NCBI GenBank assembly: GCA_029204225.1
Contig: CM055106.1
Span: forward strand, 49,796,908 to 49,860,907
Direction of reading: 5' to 3'
DNA: 64,000 nt
Source: Diphasiastrum complanatum
Lineage: Eukaryota; Streptophyta; Lycopodiopsida; Lycopodiales; Lycopodiaceae
Part shown: piece after piece, positions 1 through 8,799 of the stretch
How the letters are laid out: each line of letters starts with the position of its first letter
How positions within the stretch are numbered: the first letter of the stretch is position 1
Notes under the pieces: generated by a model
Databases searched by the model: none
Told to the model about the DNA's origin: nothing
The model's input: the letters and a program-made list of their open reading frames with translations, nothing else
Made by a program: the position numbers and the translations under genes

Positions 1-93
1 AGAATATTGGTTAAAGTGGAATTGAAGGAATATGGTGCAAGAAAGATCGGCGGCCTGATACTAAGAGAAAATGGGATGAATTGAAAGAGAGAG

Positions 94-98
<5 letters not shown>

Positions 99-130
<32 letters not shown>
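99..130. repeat. (GA)n microsatellite in presumed USP intron 1
   Basis: Sixteen GA dinucleotides in a row. On the gene strand this is a CT tract just after the putative splice donor of the stress-protein exon. A second short CT-rich stretch lies at 298-330 on the plus strand, across and just upstream of the start codon. Confidence 0.9.
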
Positions 131-131
<1 letters not shown>

Positions 132-136
132 GACCA

Positions 137-309
137 TGAATAGGAGCCTCGTTTTGCATGAAGAGATGAGGCGGCGGTTGTGAATGCAGAAGAACAAAAC
201 TATCACCATATTGGGGTTCGACGATATTGTCCAGTGCCCATTGAACGGCTTGCAAGCTCTCCTGGCTGTGATCCACGCCCACCACCACCTTCTTCCCCTC
301 TCTCTCCAT
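137..309 (-). CDS. Universal stress protein (UspA family), first exon, partial
   Basis: The minus-strand frame encodes about 58 residues starting MEREGKKVVVGVDHSQ and continuing ESLQAVQWALDNIV, then a segment like FVLLHSQPPP. This is the usual N-terminal beta-alpha-beta start of plant UspA-like proteins: the ATP-site aspartate is in VGVDHS, followed by the first helix. The start is taken at the Met at 309-307, directly before the conserved block; an in-frame upstream Met gives only Arg/Glu-rich sequence read from a CT tract. After the codons for APIH a GT (donor-like) occurs near 137, and the reading then runs into a long CT repeat, so exon 1 probably ends there. The rest of the gene lies left of the window. 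It could be a live gene or a fragment. Proteins of this family are soluble nucleotide-binding stress proteins. Confidence 0.7.
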
Positions 310-480
310 CTCTCTCTCTCTCTCTCTCCCCTCTCCCCCGGCTTTTCGTTGCAATTGTATCAGACTCAAATGATCACAGCAGCGATATAAGAAGAGTTTG
401 TTTCTTTGATTTTGTTTTTTAATTCAATTTTTGAAGGTAAGGGAAGGTTGCGTGTGAAGGAAGGATATTGACTAGTATGA
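310..480 (-). promoter_or_regulatory. Possible 5' UTR/promoter of the USP gene
   Basis: Upstream of the presumed start codon on the minus strand lies a CT-rich leader (310-340) and a weak TATA-like string (TTATATC on the minus strand, near 384-390). No other regulatory motif was recognised. The assignment rests only on position. Confidence 0.25.
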
Positions 481-768
481 GCACACCCTCTTTCACGAGG
501 AACATGTCAAGAATCAAGAGGCCTTCAATATTCCACTCCTTTCTGCTTACGATTTTGTGCTAATTTTATTATATCATTATATCCACCCATTAAGTCATGC
601 CCCCAAGGACTTACACGGGTTCACCTAATGTAAAGGTTTGCCTCTAAACTTTCTAAGTTAAATTGAAAGTTTGTTCCCTTTGAAAAAGTCCCCCCTCCTT
701 TGTATTTTGGGACCACCTCCAAGAGCATAATGTTCATCCAATTTTCACTCTCCTATGAATCTGTCATT

Positions 769-870
769 CTCTCTCTACGGAATGCACATTCTCTCTCCTC
801 TCTCCGGTGGAATGCGCACTCTCTCTCTACGGAATGCACGTTCTCTCTTCTCTCTCCGGTGGAATGTGCA
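769..870. repeat. Tandem duplication, 52-bp unit, about two copies
   Basis: The unit contains CTCTACGGAATGCAC followed by a CT-rich stretch and CCGGTGGAATG. It repeats with CTCTACGG ending at 780 and again at 832. A related half unit precedes it. No coding function is seen; the open frames here are repeat artefacts. Confidence 0.8.
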
Positions 871-899
871 TGTTTCATGTGGCAGCCCGTCATTGGTTG

Positions 900-1345
900 T
901 CCACATCCACATTCCATCACAAATGTAAAAAAATTTGCCCCCAAAAAAAAAACTTGTCCACGCGTGCGGCCGTAAGGCCATCCGGCCCGAAAAAACCAAA
1001 AAAAAAAAAAAAAAACTAGCACGCATACGGCCGTACCGTACGACCAGAAAAAAAAATTAAATTAAAAAAAAAAAAAAAAAAACCTTCGCACAATGGCATT
1101 ACGCAGGGGAAGGCCCGAAGTCCTCGGGCCTTCCTTGTTGGTCGGGGCCTGCCCTCGGGCGAGGGCCCTCCCAGCAAGGAAGGCCCTCAGACAGGGCCTT
1201 CCCCCCCACAAAAATCAATTTACCCACTAGAATGTAAAAGTCCATCATGACAAATTTATATGACCATAAGGGTCCATAACGTTTTTCTTTATCATAGATA
1301 AAAATTTGGACCAATTTGATAACTATATTAATTGAAGATTTTTTA
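900..1345. other. Non-coding, poly-A tracts and GC-rich segment
   Basis: Two oligo-A runs (about 1002-1016 and 1047-1081) flank a short CG-rich piece containing GCGGCCGT and ACGGCCGT. A GC-rich stretch at 1104-1205 holds self-complementary GGCCC/GGGCC strings. No gene is recognised. Confidence 0.5.
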
Positions 1346-1354
1346 AGCAACTCG

Positions 1355-1506
1355 TCTGGCATGGCGCCAGGTTGGATCTCAATGCTGGTTTTCGGAACTT
1401 CGAGTTGGTTAAGTCTGATCGTTGTTGGCGAGTTGGCTGCTTGTATGTCAAGTGGGTTTGGATGGCAAGAGTTGAAGGCTGGGAAGCTAAGTCGTGGTTC
1501 CCGGCT
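1355..1506 (+). repeat. LARD-A LTR fragment
   Basis: This 152-bp piece is nearly identical to 2979-3127 in the 3' third of the LARD-A LTR, beginning TCTGGCATGGCGCCAGG and ending at TCCCGGCT. It lacks LTR ends and is an isolated fragment. Confidence 0.85.
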
Positions 1507-1613
1507 ATGGTGATAATTTAAGCTACATCTTGCCCTAACAAGTTTTTTTTATAACTTCTCAACGGACCCTTCCATCCACAATGGTTACTAATTGAAAGAC
1601 CGTCCCACTTTAC

Positions 1614-1830
1614 GTTAAGTTCTTAAACTCATAAAATCATGCATGAAGGACTAAATTATGGGTTTGATTGAAAATTGTTGTGCATTATCGTAGCATAAAG
1701 TTCTCAAACCCATAAAACAATGTCCAAAGGACTTTATGGGTTCCATGATTGTGCATCATTGTAGCATAAAATTTTCACACTTGTAAATTATGCTCGAAGG
1801 ACTTTATCAATTTGACAATCCCCATAAAAA
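1614..1830. repeat. Degenerate tandem repeat, three ~72-80 bp units
   Basis: Units begin near 1614, 1695 and 1767. They share the pattern TAAAGTTCTCAAACCCATAA, then GAAGGACT or AAAGGACTTTAT, then TTGTGCATCATTGTAGCA. Divergence between units is high, so this is an old array or part of an unidentified element. Confidence 0.65.
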
Positions 1831-1945
1831 AATAGAATCTTATACGGGTCATTTAGTTACAAAAGCAATAAATAACCAGTTCTTTTATGGCTTCTCTCTC
1901 TCTTTAAGCTACTAGATGGTTGGGCTAATCTTCTTCAAGCCCTTA

Positions 1946-3151
1946 TGTTGTAAAGCTACCTTTACAAGCTTTACTTTCGGCGCCAGCTATGTCCCCGGCG
2001 CCAGCAGCGCCCCTGCTGCTCCCGGCGCCACTGTGACCAGAAAACAGCCAGCGCCAAGTTCCTATGGCTGAAAATCTTTGATCGGTTCTAGCGGAGTCCA
2101 GAGAGCTCAGATCGATGTGCAATCACCTCACACGATCTAAGCATGATTAAAGGAAGCCTGGGGATCAATAGAATCTAGAGAGAGAAAATGACTTTCTAGA
2201 AAGAGAAAATCCTAGAGAGAGAAAAACGTGCTTTACCAGCTTGGGTAGAGTGCTTGGTATGAGGGGGGGTGCCGAATCACACCAATACTATAGGGGAGTG
2301 CGGGTTGCGACTCAGGGCGAGCTCCAACCAAGTCTCAGCCTCCCTTGCTGGAATGTTGTCATGGCTCTCGCCTTGGCATGCTAGCGCCCCGGAGACTAGG
2401 GTCGGTCACACACTTGAAATGTAACCTTCTCGGATTTATCAATAAAGTGGGATTTTCCTCAAACTGACTTTGATTACCTTCTGGGTTTCAGTGTTCGGTA
2501 AAAGCGCCAGTTGTAAGGCCGCTTTCAAAATTTTTAACTTGGCACATAGTTGAGGGTCGTATCCCGGGACGCCAGCGGTATGCCGTCGGGACCATTCGGT
2601 CCGTGGCGCCAGCGGTATGCTGTCGGGACCATTTGGTCCAGGAACTGGTTGTTTCCATATCTGTCGCGGCTTGTGGTTCTGAGTGTTCCTTGCATGAACG
2701 TGAATGGGTTAAGCTCTTGGGGAACGGGCTCTAAGTCGGCTGAGTTGGATGGCTTGCTTGGGTGGATGTTACCTGTTTATGGTTGTGCAGTCTGGCGTAG
2801 CGCCAGGTTGGCTTCCAGCGCTCGTGACGAAGCTTTCAGTTGGTTAAGTCTGATGTAAGTCAGACCGCTTGCTTGGAATGGATGTTACTCGTTTGTAACG
2901 AAGCTTCGAGTTGGTTAAGTTTGATGTATGTCGGGCGGCTTGCTTGGGGGGAAGTCACCCACGTCGGGACCCCCGATCTGGCATGGCGCCAGGTTGGATC
3001 TCAATGTTGGTTTTCGGAACTTCAAGTTGGTTAAGTCTGATCGTTGTTGGTGAGTTGGCTGCTTGTATGTCAAGTGGGTTTGAATGGCAAGAGTTGAAGG
3101 CTGGGAAGCTAAGTCGTGGTTCCCGGCTCCCTTTGGGATGCCTGCGCTACA
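1946..3151 (+). repeat. LARD-A A1 5' LTR (1206 bp)
   Basis: Begins TGTTGTAAAG and ends CGCTACA, three bases before the primer-binding site. The same start recurs at 5744, 25522 and 40136. The first 110 bp are rich in the palindrome GGCGCC. An AATAAA polyadenylation-like hexamer lies in CAATAAAGTGG near 2442. The 3' half holds at least three diverged repeats of GTTGGTTAAGTCTGAT (near 2832, 2910 and 3028), each with a nearby GGCTTGCTTGG-type motif; these look like internal duplications. Confidence 0.85.
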
Positions 3152-3153
3152 TG

Positions 3154-3168
3154 TGGTATCAGAGCCGA
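3154..3168 (+). promoter_or_regulatory. LARD-A A1 primer-binding site (tRNAi-Met)
   Basis: TGGTATCAGAGCCGA sits two bases after the LTR end. The first 13 bases match the complement of the plant initiator tRNA-Met 3' end used by many plant LTR elements. Confidence 0.9.
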
Positions 3169-3241
3169 CTGGCCGGTCAGCTATGCGGATCTCACGGAAA
3201 TGGCCATGGTTTGGGGTTCATCAAGACAACTGTTGTGCAAG

Positions 3242-3629
3242 GTGCTGCCCACAGTGTAAGCACGGGTGCATCCACGGTCGGGGTGGTCGGCAGAACGGGG
3301 GACATGATGAGTCAAAGTGCTGCCCTTGAGGTGTAAGCACGGTCAGTTCTCGCGGTTCGGGCCTGGCGCTGTCTGCACGTAGGATAGATGAGACAGTGTG
3401 CTGCCATTAGGTTGGTGTAAGCACGGTCTGTGCCTTGTGGGGTGCGGGGCGACATATTCGAACTGTACGGGTTAACTATTGATACAGAGATGCTGCTCGA
3501 ATTCGGGTGTAAAGCACGGGTGGTTAGCTGCCGGTGCGGGATAGCTGCCGATCGTTTAGCTATAAGGGCTATCGACCAAAAAGTGGTGGGGCGTGACTGA
3601 GGCAATGTGCTGCTTGATGGGGAAAGCAC
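3242..3629 (+). other. Array of five small stem-loops in the LARD-A leader
   Basis: Five copies of GTGCTGC-(8-15 nt)-GTGTAAGCACGG or close variants occur at 3242-3263, 3317-3340, 3398-3424, 3491-3516 and 3607-3629. GTGCT can pair with AGCAC in each (TGCT with AGCA in the fourth). Spacing grows from 75 to 116 bp and the spacers are hardly alike, while the stems are kept. Matching sites occur in A2 (24154-24480, four sites) and A3 (41415-41799, five sites). Function is unknown; a leader position would suit an RNA packaging, dimerisation or translation element, but that is inference. Confidence 0.7.
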
Positions 3630-3905
3630 GGATAGTTGGAGGGGTGTCCTATGTGGGCTGATTCCGTGATCGATTTGTATGGGCGCGGCCAGGCAAAGGT
3701 CCGTTGGCAGGACCATCTCAAAGGGGGACCTTGTCTTTGTTACTTGTTAGTAAACCTGCCTGAGTGTCTTACTTGTACGTATTCATGGTGAGTCTTAGTA
3801 CTCGTGCTTTGCCTGGTTTGCATGATTGCTTGTGATACAAGGAGCTGATGGCTCGAGGAGGAACCTTTTCTTTTGAAGGTTGATACCATCAAACAAAGAG
3901 GACTA

Positions 3906-4411
3906 CAGAATCTGTGGGGCGGATTTGCAGTTCAAGTACTCACACGTGAACGACAACAAAACGACTCAATGTTTGCAAAGGATGGATGGCTAGCCTGTTT
4001 CTTGGGTTAGTTTCATTTGCGACAACGCCCACCAGACGCAAGTAGGAAGTCAAAAGTTGGAAAGGGCCATTTCAGGGGAGATCTTCTATGGAGCAGTTGG
4101 TCTTCATTTTGGGACGGCCACCTTCGGAATTGAAACTCACTGAGCATGGGCGATATCCAGAATCTGTGTGGCGGATTTGCAGTTCAAGTACTCGCACGTG
4201 AATGACAACGAAACGACTCAATGTTTGCAAAGGATGGATGGCTAGCCTGTTTCTTGGGTTAGTTTCATTTGCGACAACGCCCACCAGACGCAAGCAGGAA
4301 GTCAAAAGTTGGAAAGGGCAATTTCAGGGGAGATCTTCTATAGCAGTTGGTCTTCATTTTGGGACGGCCACCTTCGGAACTGAAATTCACTGAGCATGGG
4401 TGATATCCAGT
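3906..4411 (+). repeat. Tandem duplication, two 252-bp units, LARD-A internal region
   Basis: Unit 1 (3906-4157) and unit 2 (4158-about 4411) start CAGAATCTGTG and end at GCATGGGTGATATC or its variant. They are almost identical apart from a few substitutions and a short deletion near 4341, so this duplication is younger than the rest of the internal region. The corresponding A2 region (about 23632-23880) appears to hold a single unit. Confidence 0.8.
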
Positions 4412-5730
4412 ATCAGTTGGGTTTTTCCTCAAAAGGGGAAAAGACTAGGATCCTCTTCAGAGATTGGCAACAAGTTGGATCGAGCCATAATCCTAGCAGA
4501 TGGGAAGCAAAGTGTTGGAAAGGCTTTTTGTCCGAAGAACTCTACTCTAAGTCTGATCAGCTGATTTTATAAGTGGAGGGGAACTATCACACACACCTCT
4601 CTCTTGGGGCAAATTTTGAATGAAAGTTGATCAAAATGGGGGCAAATTCAAGGTGACCTAACCATACTCACACGAGGACACTGGCGAACTTTGGACCTAA
4701 TAAGTTGACAAGTTTTTGTTATGGAAAGGAAAGTTTGTTATAGGCTTTCTCTGGACCAGCAATGATGAGAAAACATATGAGTACGTTGGCTTGTGTTACG
4801 TGTAAGACAGCTGATCAATGAAGGAACTGTGAAAGTTGAGTCTTGCATGAGAGACTTGGTATTTCGAACGGACGCTAAGGGACAGTTCGCGTTGAGATCG
4901 GACTAGTGCAAACTCTGGGTGCATGTGTCTGATTCAAAGAGAGCTACTTGAAGCCAAGCTCGATGTACACTTCTTGTTTTGACTGTGAGGCAACTGACCA
5001 GAGATGGAATTGTGAAAGTCAAGTTTTGCGCGACGGACATAGTGCTTCAAACAAACGCGAAGAGATAGTTCGAATGCGGATCAAACTGGTGCGACCCTTT
5101 GGCTTTCCAGGAGGTCAATGGTTACATTTGGGCTGATTCAAAGAGCTACTTCAAGCTAAGTGAGAGGTGCATTGCGGAGTACTCAATCTTTGCCTACCTT
5201 AAAGAGCCAAGATGGAAAAGTATCAAGATCAGGCTGGGACAAGGAGAGAAATCAAGGTGCAGAAGCAACAAGGCACGGAGTGGACCATAAAGTGGGCAAT
5301 CAAACGATAAATCCTTCGGCTCCGGGAGCCTTGATACCTGTGCGGAACTGAACAAATTTGGAGCTCAGGGAGCTCAACACAAAGTGCATCAAGGACAAAT
5401 CAGGAGCGCAAAGGAGTTCCAAAGTCGAAAGTCAGAAGCGACAGGGGTGAACATTTCAAAGAAAGGCCTCTGTCACCAGTTAATAAGGTTCTCGGGTTTT
5501 ACGAAAGCGATATCAAATCTACGCTTTTCCTAGACAAAGAGATATTTTCAAGTTATGTAATTTTTCTGTACAAAGAGCTGAGCCTCCGACTTGTGGTGTG
5601 CCAGCTTCAATGTTAATAAAAAGTGACCAGTAAATTGAGTACTGTGCCAAGTAGCTTAAATGTATAGTTATTTTAATTGGGAGACACCTTTACTTTAATC
5701 TGACATCTGATGAGGACATCAGATTTTATA
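4412..5730 (+). other. LARD-A A1 internal region, non-coding remainder
   Basis: No retroviral domain or long frame is present. Two diverged ~183-bp repeats are visible, starting near 4806 and 4989 and sharing the order GTGAAAGT, then an ACGGAC string, then GATTCAAAGAG(AG)CTACTT. A perfect 6-bp hairpin, AACCTT with AAGGTT, lies at about 3860-3880. The region is recognisably conserved in inverted form at 22301-24000. Confidence 0.6.
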
Positions 5731-6200
5731 AAGGTGGGGTGGATGTTGTAAAGCTACCTTTACAAGCTTTACTTCCGGCGCCAGCTATGTCCCCGGCGCC
5801 AGCAGCGCCCCTGCTGCTCCCGGCGCCAATGTGACCAGAATCCAGCCGGCGCCAAGTTCCTATGGCTGAAAATCTTTGATCGGTTCTAGCGGAGTCCAGA
5901 GAGCTCAGATCGATGTGCAATCACCTCACACGATCTAGGCATGATTAAAGGAAGCCTGGGGATCAGTAAAATCTAGAGAGAGAAAATGACTTTCTAGAAA
6001 GAGAAAATTTTAGAGAGAGAAAAATGTGCTTTACCAGCTTGGGTAGAGTGCTTGGTATGAGGGGGGGGTGCCGAATCACACCAATACTATAGGGGAGTGC
6101 GGGTTGCGACTCAGGGCGAGCTCCAACCAAGTCTCAGCCTCCCTTGCTGGAATGTTGTCATGGCTCTCGCCTTGGCATGCTAGCGCCCCGGAGACTAGGG
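5731..6200 (+). repeat. LARD-A A1 polypurine tract and truncated 3' LTR
   Basis: AAGGTGGGGTGGA (5731-5743) immediately precedes TGTTGTAAAG, the LTR start. The LTR copy then matches the 5' LTR up to GGAGACTAGGG at 6200 and stops abruptly; the remaining ~750 bp are missing. Confidence 0.8.
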
Positions 6201-6540
6201 TTTCATCTTGGTACCCCTGAATACCAAGATTTAAGTTACTTACCATAGTTTCCCAGATTTTTTTATCTTCACCCTTACCTGAAACTATGTACCTATGCTG
6301 ACTAGGTACTTCTAGAAGTTTAAGCTTTTTAACCAGGGTGTAATTGATGAGATTATGGGTTGCCCCATCATCAACCATAACTCTTATTGACTGGTTACCA
6401 ACTTTCCCATGCATACGTACTAGGTCATGCGGCCCAAAGCTGAAGGGTCTCGCTAGCATTGCAGACGTCAGCTGGCAACAGTGTTCATGATCTTCATGAT
6501 ACACTTTGATCTCGGAAGCTGCCGAAAGTAATTGGGAGAA
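6201..6540 (-). pseudogene. Ty3/Gypsy gag-protease fragment
   Basis: The minus frame reads VRMHGKVGNQSIRVMVDDGATHN and continues LINYTLVKKLKLLE, the retropepsin fold start of plant Gypsy elements. The catalytic triplet is DDG rather than the usual DSG/DTG. About 100 residues are open, running right to left and ending at the junction with the LARD-A LTR. No reverse transcriptase follows, so it is a scrap. The residues before the protease (ARPFSFGPHDL) resemble the gag-protease linker. Confidence 0.75.
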
Positions 6541-6759
6541 TCTCTAAATTCAAATGTGTGTCATAATAGTAATACATTTGGTTTGTTGGAAAGAGGTGAT
6601 AATGCAATAACGACAAATCGAAGCTTGTGAACGACTTATCGAGCGCAGCGAAAAGGAGCCTGCTTTCCTAATGCATGACTACGCCTATCAATATTGAACA
6701 AAACATAATGAAAGAAGTCATGTTCAATCTTATAGTAACTAGCTTTGAAATCGTCAGTA
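6541..6759 (-). repeat. Copia-C copy C1: 5' leader fragment
   Basis: Read on the minus strand this matches 52150-52350 of copy C2: GATTTCAAAG(C/T)TAGTTACTATAAG, then GATAGGCGTAGTCATGCAT and, farther on, CACCTCTTTCCAACAA. It was contiguous with the C1 LTR at 12942-13573 before Copia-B inserted; the target duplication CTACA (6760-6764) and CTATA (12936-12940) marks the site. Confidence 0.75.
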
Positions 6760-6764
6760 CTACA

Positions 6765-6901
6765 TGTTTGATTTCTATGCAGGACAAATCTTATGACAGC
6801 AAATTACTTCACGAAAGCACTATCAAAGGAGCACCATCTCAGATCTAACGACATGCTAAATCTGAAGATCAAAATTTTTCAAGATCCACATTAAGGGAGA
6901 G
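6765..6901 (+). repeat. Copia-B: LTR tip fused to internal 3' end upstream of the 5' LTR
   Basis: 6765-6780 (TGTTTGATTTCTATGC) matches the first 16 bp of the Copia-B LTR with one change. At 6781 the sequence jumps to the internal 3' end: CTTATGACAGCAAATTACTT matches 11773-11792 (CTTATGGCAGCAGATTACTT). It then runs through CCACATTAAGGGAGAG, the polypurine tract, into the full LTR at 6902. So internal sequence lies on both sides of the 5' LTR. Confidence 0.75.
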
Positions 6902-7780
6902 TGTTGGATTTCTATGCTGAAGACCAAATCCGTTCGGTAATGAGCATCCTGAAAAATTCACTCAAACGATAACTCTAAGGAAGCCGACAAATCTTACTCA
7001 ACCGACGAATCTGACTCGGCTGACAAATCTATGTCAACCGACGAATCTGAATCGGCCGACAAATCTGAGGCAACCAACAAATTTGAATATGAGGCAGCCA
7101 ACAAATCTGAGGCAGCCGACAATTTGGACTAGGCTGACAGACTAGGTAGGCCGACAAATCGGACCAGGCCGACAAATCAAACCAAGCCAAACTATCTGAC
7201 TAGGCCAAACTATCTGATGAGTCCGAACTATCTGACTTCATCATCAGGGAAAAGTCAATCCAAGACTTTATGGCAGTTCACCTACTTGTACATAGTCTTT
7301 ATTACCTGAAGGTGGTTACCAACTACAAGGCGGTTGTAATTAATTAAGTAGGTAGAAAAGCGCTGACCTGAAAGACTTGAAAATATCTTGTAAATAAATA
7401 TATTTCAGTTAGTTATCTATAAAAGACGGAAGCGCCTCACAAAATTGCGCTATTCAGCTTCACGCCCAACTACTCACCTTCTGATTTTTATCATGAGTAT
7501 AATTTTACACTACCATTTTTTGTTCTATTGAACATTACTATTGTTTATTCATCTTGATTATTGTTGGTAACTGTTGCACTTCCGATCTACAACTGTCCGT
7601 TGTTCTACTTTTGCTACTTGAGACGAAGTCTATTAAGATCCAGAAGGTTGCTTATTTTTCGCATGATATGCAAGAAATGTTGCATCCTTGGAGACACTGC
7701 AAGGTGTTCTCATTGCTGAAGAAAGCAGGCAAGAGAACAAGATGCTGAGGATCAACAAACTATCCCACTGATTTACGACA
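6902..7780 (+). repeat. Copia-B 5' LTR (879 bp)
   Basis: Begins TGTTGGATTTCTATGC and ends TTTACGACA, directly followed by the primer-binding site. Compared with the 3' LTR it carries an extra block of ~137 bp (about 7620-7757) before CTATCCCACTGATTTACG. It also contains a minisatellite at about 6975-7230. Confidence 0.8.
6975..7230 (+). repeat. Minisatellite inside the Copia-B LTR U3
   Basis: About twelve degenerate ~20-bp units of the type GCCGACAAATCTGACTCG follow one another; late units read GCCAAACTATCTGACTAG. The minus-strand LTR copy B2 (about 35210-35285) has only four or five units, so the array length varies between copies. Confidence 0.75.
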
Positions 7781-7795
7781 TGGTATCAGAACAGG
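7781..7795 (+). promoter_or_regulatory. Copia-B primer-binding site
   Basis: TGGTATCAGAACAGG abuts the LTR end. It fits initiator tRNA-Met with one mismatch (GAAC for GAGC). Confidence 0.85.
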
Positions 7796-7926
7796 TGGTT
7801 TAGTATTCTGCATTTCTATTGCAGGTTATCAGTCTTGTTTCTACCAAGACATCGTTCAGCAAGTGCACAGCCAACAGTATTATGATATCGTTGTTTCTAC
7901 CAATGATCTCTCACTCTATACTAGAA

Positions 7927-8730
7927 TGGATCCATCTTCTAGTTCATCTCTGATCGACAAACTCGATGGAGATAACTACCATCTCTAGAAGTTCAAGATG
8001 AAAGTAGTTCTACTTGCCAAAGAACCATGGGACGTAGTTGATAGAACAGAGGTCAAGCCAGAAGGTGATGCAGCCATCATCACCAAATGGAGATTGAGAG
8101 ATGGCAAGGCATTTGCCATGATTACTCTCAATATCAAAGACTCTCAAATCAGCCACCACATACATGTTGCTCAGACTGCTAAGGATGCATGAGACATCTC
8201 TCTACAATATCAGGGATGTGACTTCCAAGTTACACTTGAAGAAATAATTCTTCACCCTGAGAATGTCCAATGCAGATAGTGTTTCGAGTCATCTCAACAC
8301 TTTCAAAAATCTTATGGAGCAGATGATTGCTACTGGCTCAGTCATTGAAGATTCTGATGCTGTTATGACTCTATTATTGAGTCTACTTGATGCCTATGAA
8401 AATTGGGTCATGGCAATTTCGACCCAGGAGCATCTTGCTCTATCAAGAGTAATTTTGATGCTACTACAAGAGGAGATCAGAAGAACTGCATCTTCCTCAG
8501 GTTCATGATCAGATTCTCAAGATCTATATTCCAAAGAAATTAGAAGTTCAAATCCAAGAGGTCTACACTATCAGATTATCCTGACAGAAAGAACAACATG
8601 CAGCAGCCTGTACCAAATGAAGCATCAACTTCAGAACTTTCATCATTTTAGCAAAGACAAAAGCTATTCTGTAAATACTGTAAGAGAACTGGTCATCTCA
8701 TCAAGGATTGCTGAACTTTAAAGTACAACA
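7927..8730 (+). pseudogene. Copia-B gag (nucleocapsid precursor), broken
   Basis: Starts MDPSSSSSLIDKLDGDNYHL and continues KFKMKVVLLAKEPWDVV, the usual opening of Copia gag (UBN2-type domain). A CCHC zinc knuckle, CKYCKRTGHLIKDC, lies at 8670-8711. Stops interrupt it: TAG at the tryptophan expected in YHLWKFK, TGA after AKDA where AWD is expected, and TGA right after the knuckle. At least one frame change occurs near 8200. The product would have formed the virus-like particle. Confidence 0.75.
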
Positions 8731-8799
8731 ATGAGAAGAAGAAGCAGTTCCAAAAACAAGCCAATACTGTTACAACCAGTCACTCGATCCAACAACAAG

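Larger units (their letters stand above)
1946..6200 (+). mobile_element. LARD-A copy A1: coding-deficient LTR retrotransposon
   Basis: The element has a complete 5' LTR (1946-3151), a primer-binding site for initiator tRNA-Met (3154-3168), an internal region of about 2.6 kb, a polypurine tract (5731-5743) and the first 457 bp of the 3' LTR (5744-6200). No gag, protease, reverse transcriptase or integrase motif is visible in any frame of the internal region, so it depends on proteins from another element (large retrotransposon derivative, LARD). The 3' LTR is cut at 6200, where Gypsy sequence begins, so no target duplication can be scored. Copies A2 (minus), A3 and the solo LTR A4 show the family is multicopy. 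Confidence 0.85.

Noticed and set aside
2550..3336. Overlapping plus frames of ~100-140 residues in the LARD-A LTR
   Set aside because: They lie in the LTR/leader, overlap in several frames, differ in frame between copies and show no domain.
3242..3629. CRISPR-like spaced repeats
   Set aside because: Repeats are imperfect, few, hairpin-forming and lie in a eukaryotic LTR-element leader; spacing is irregular.
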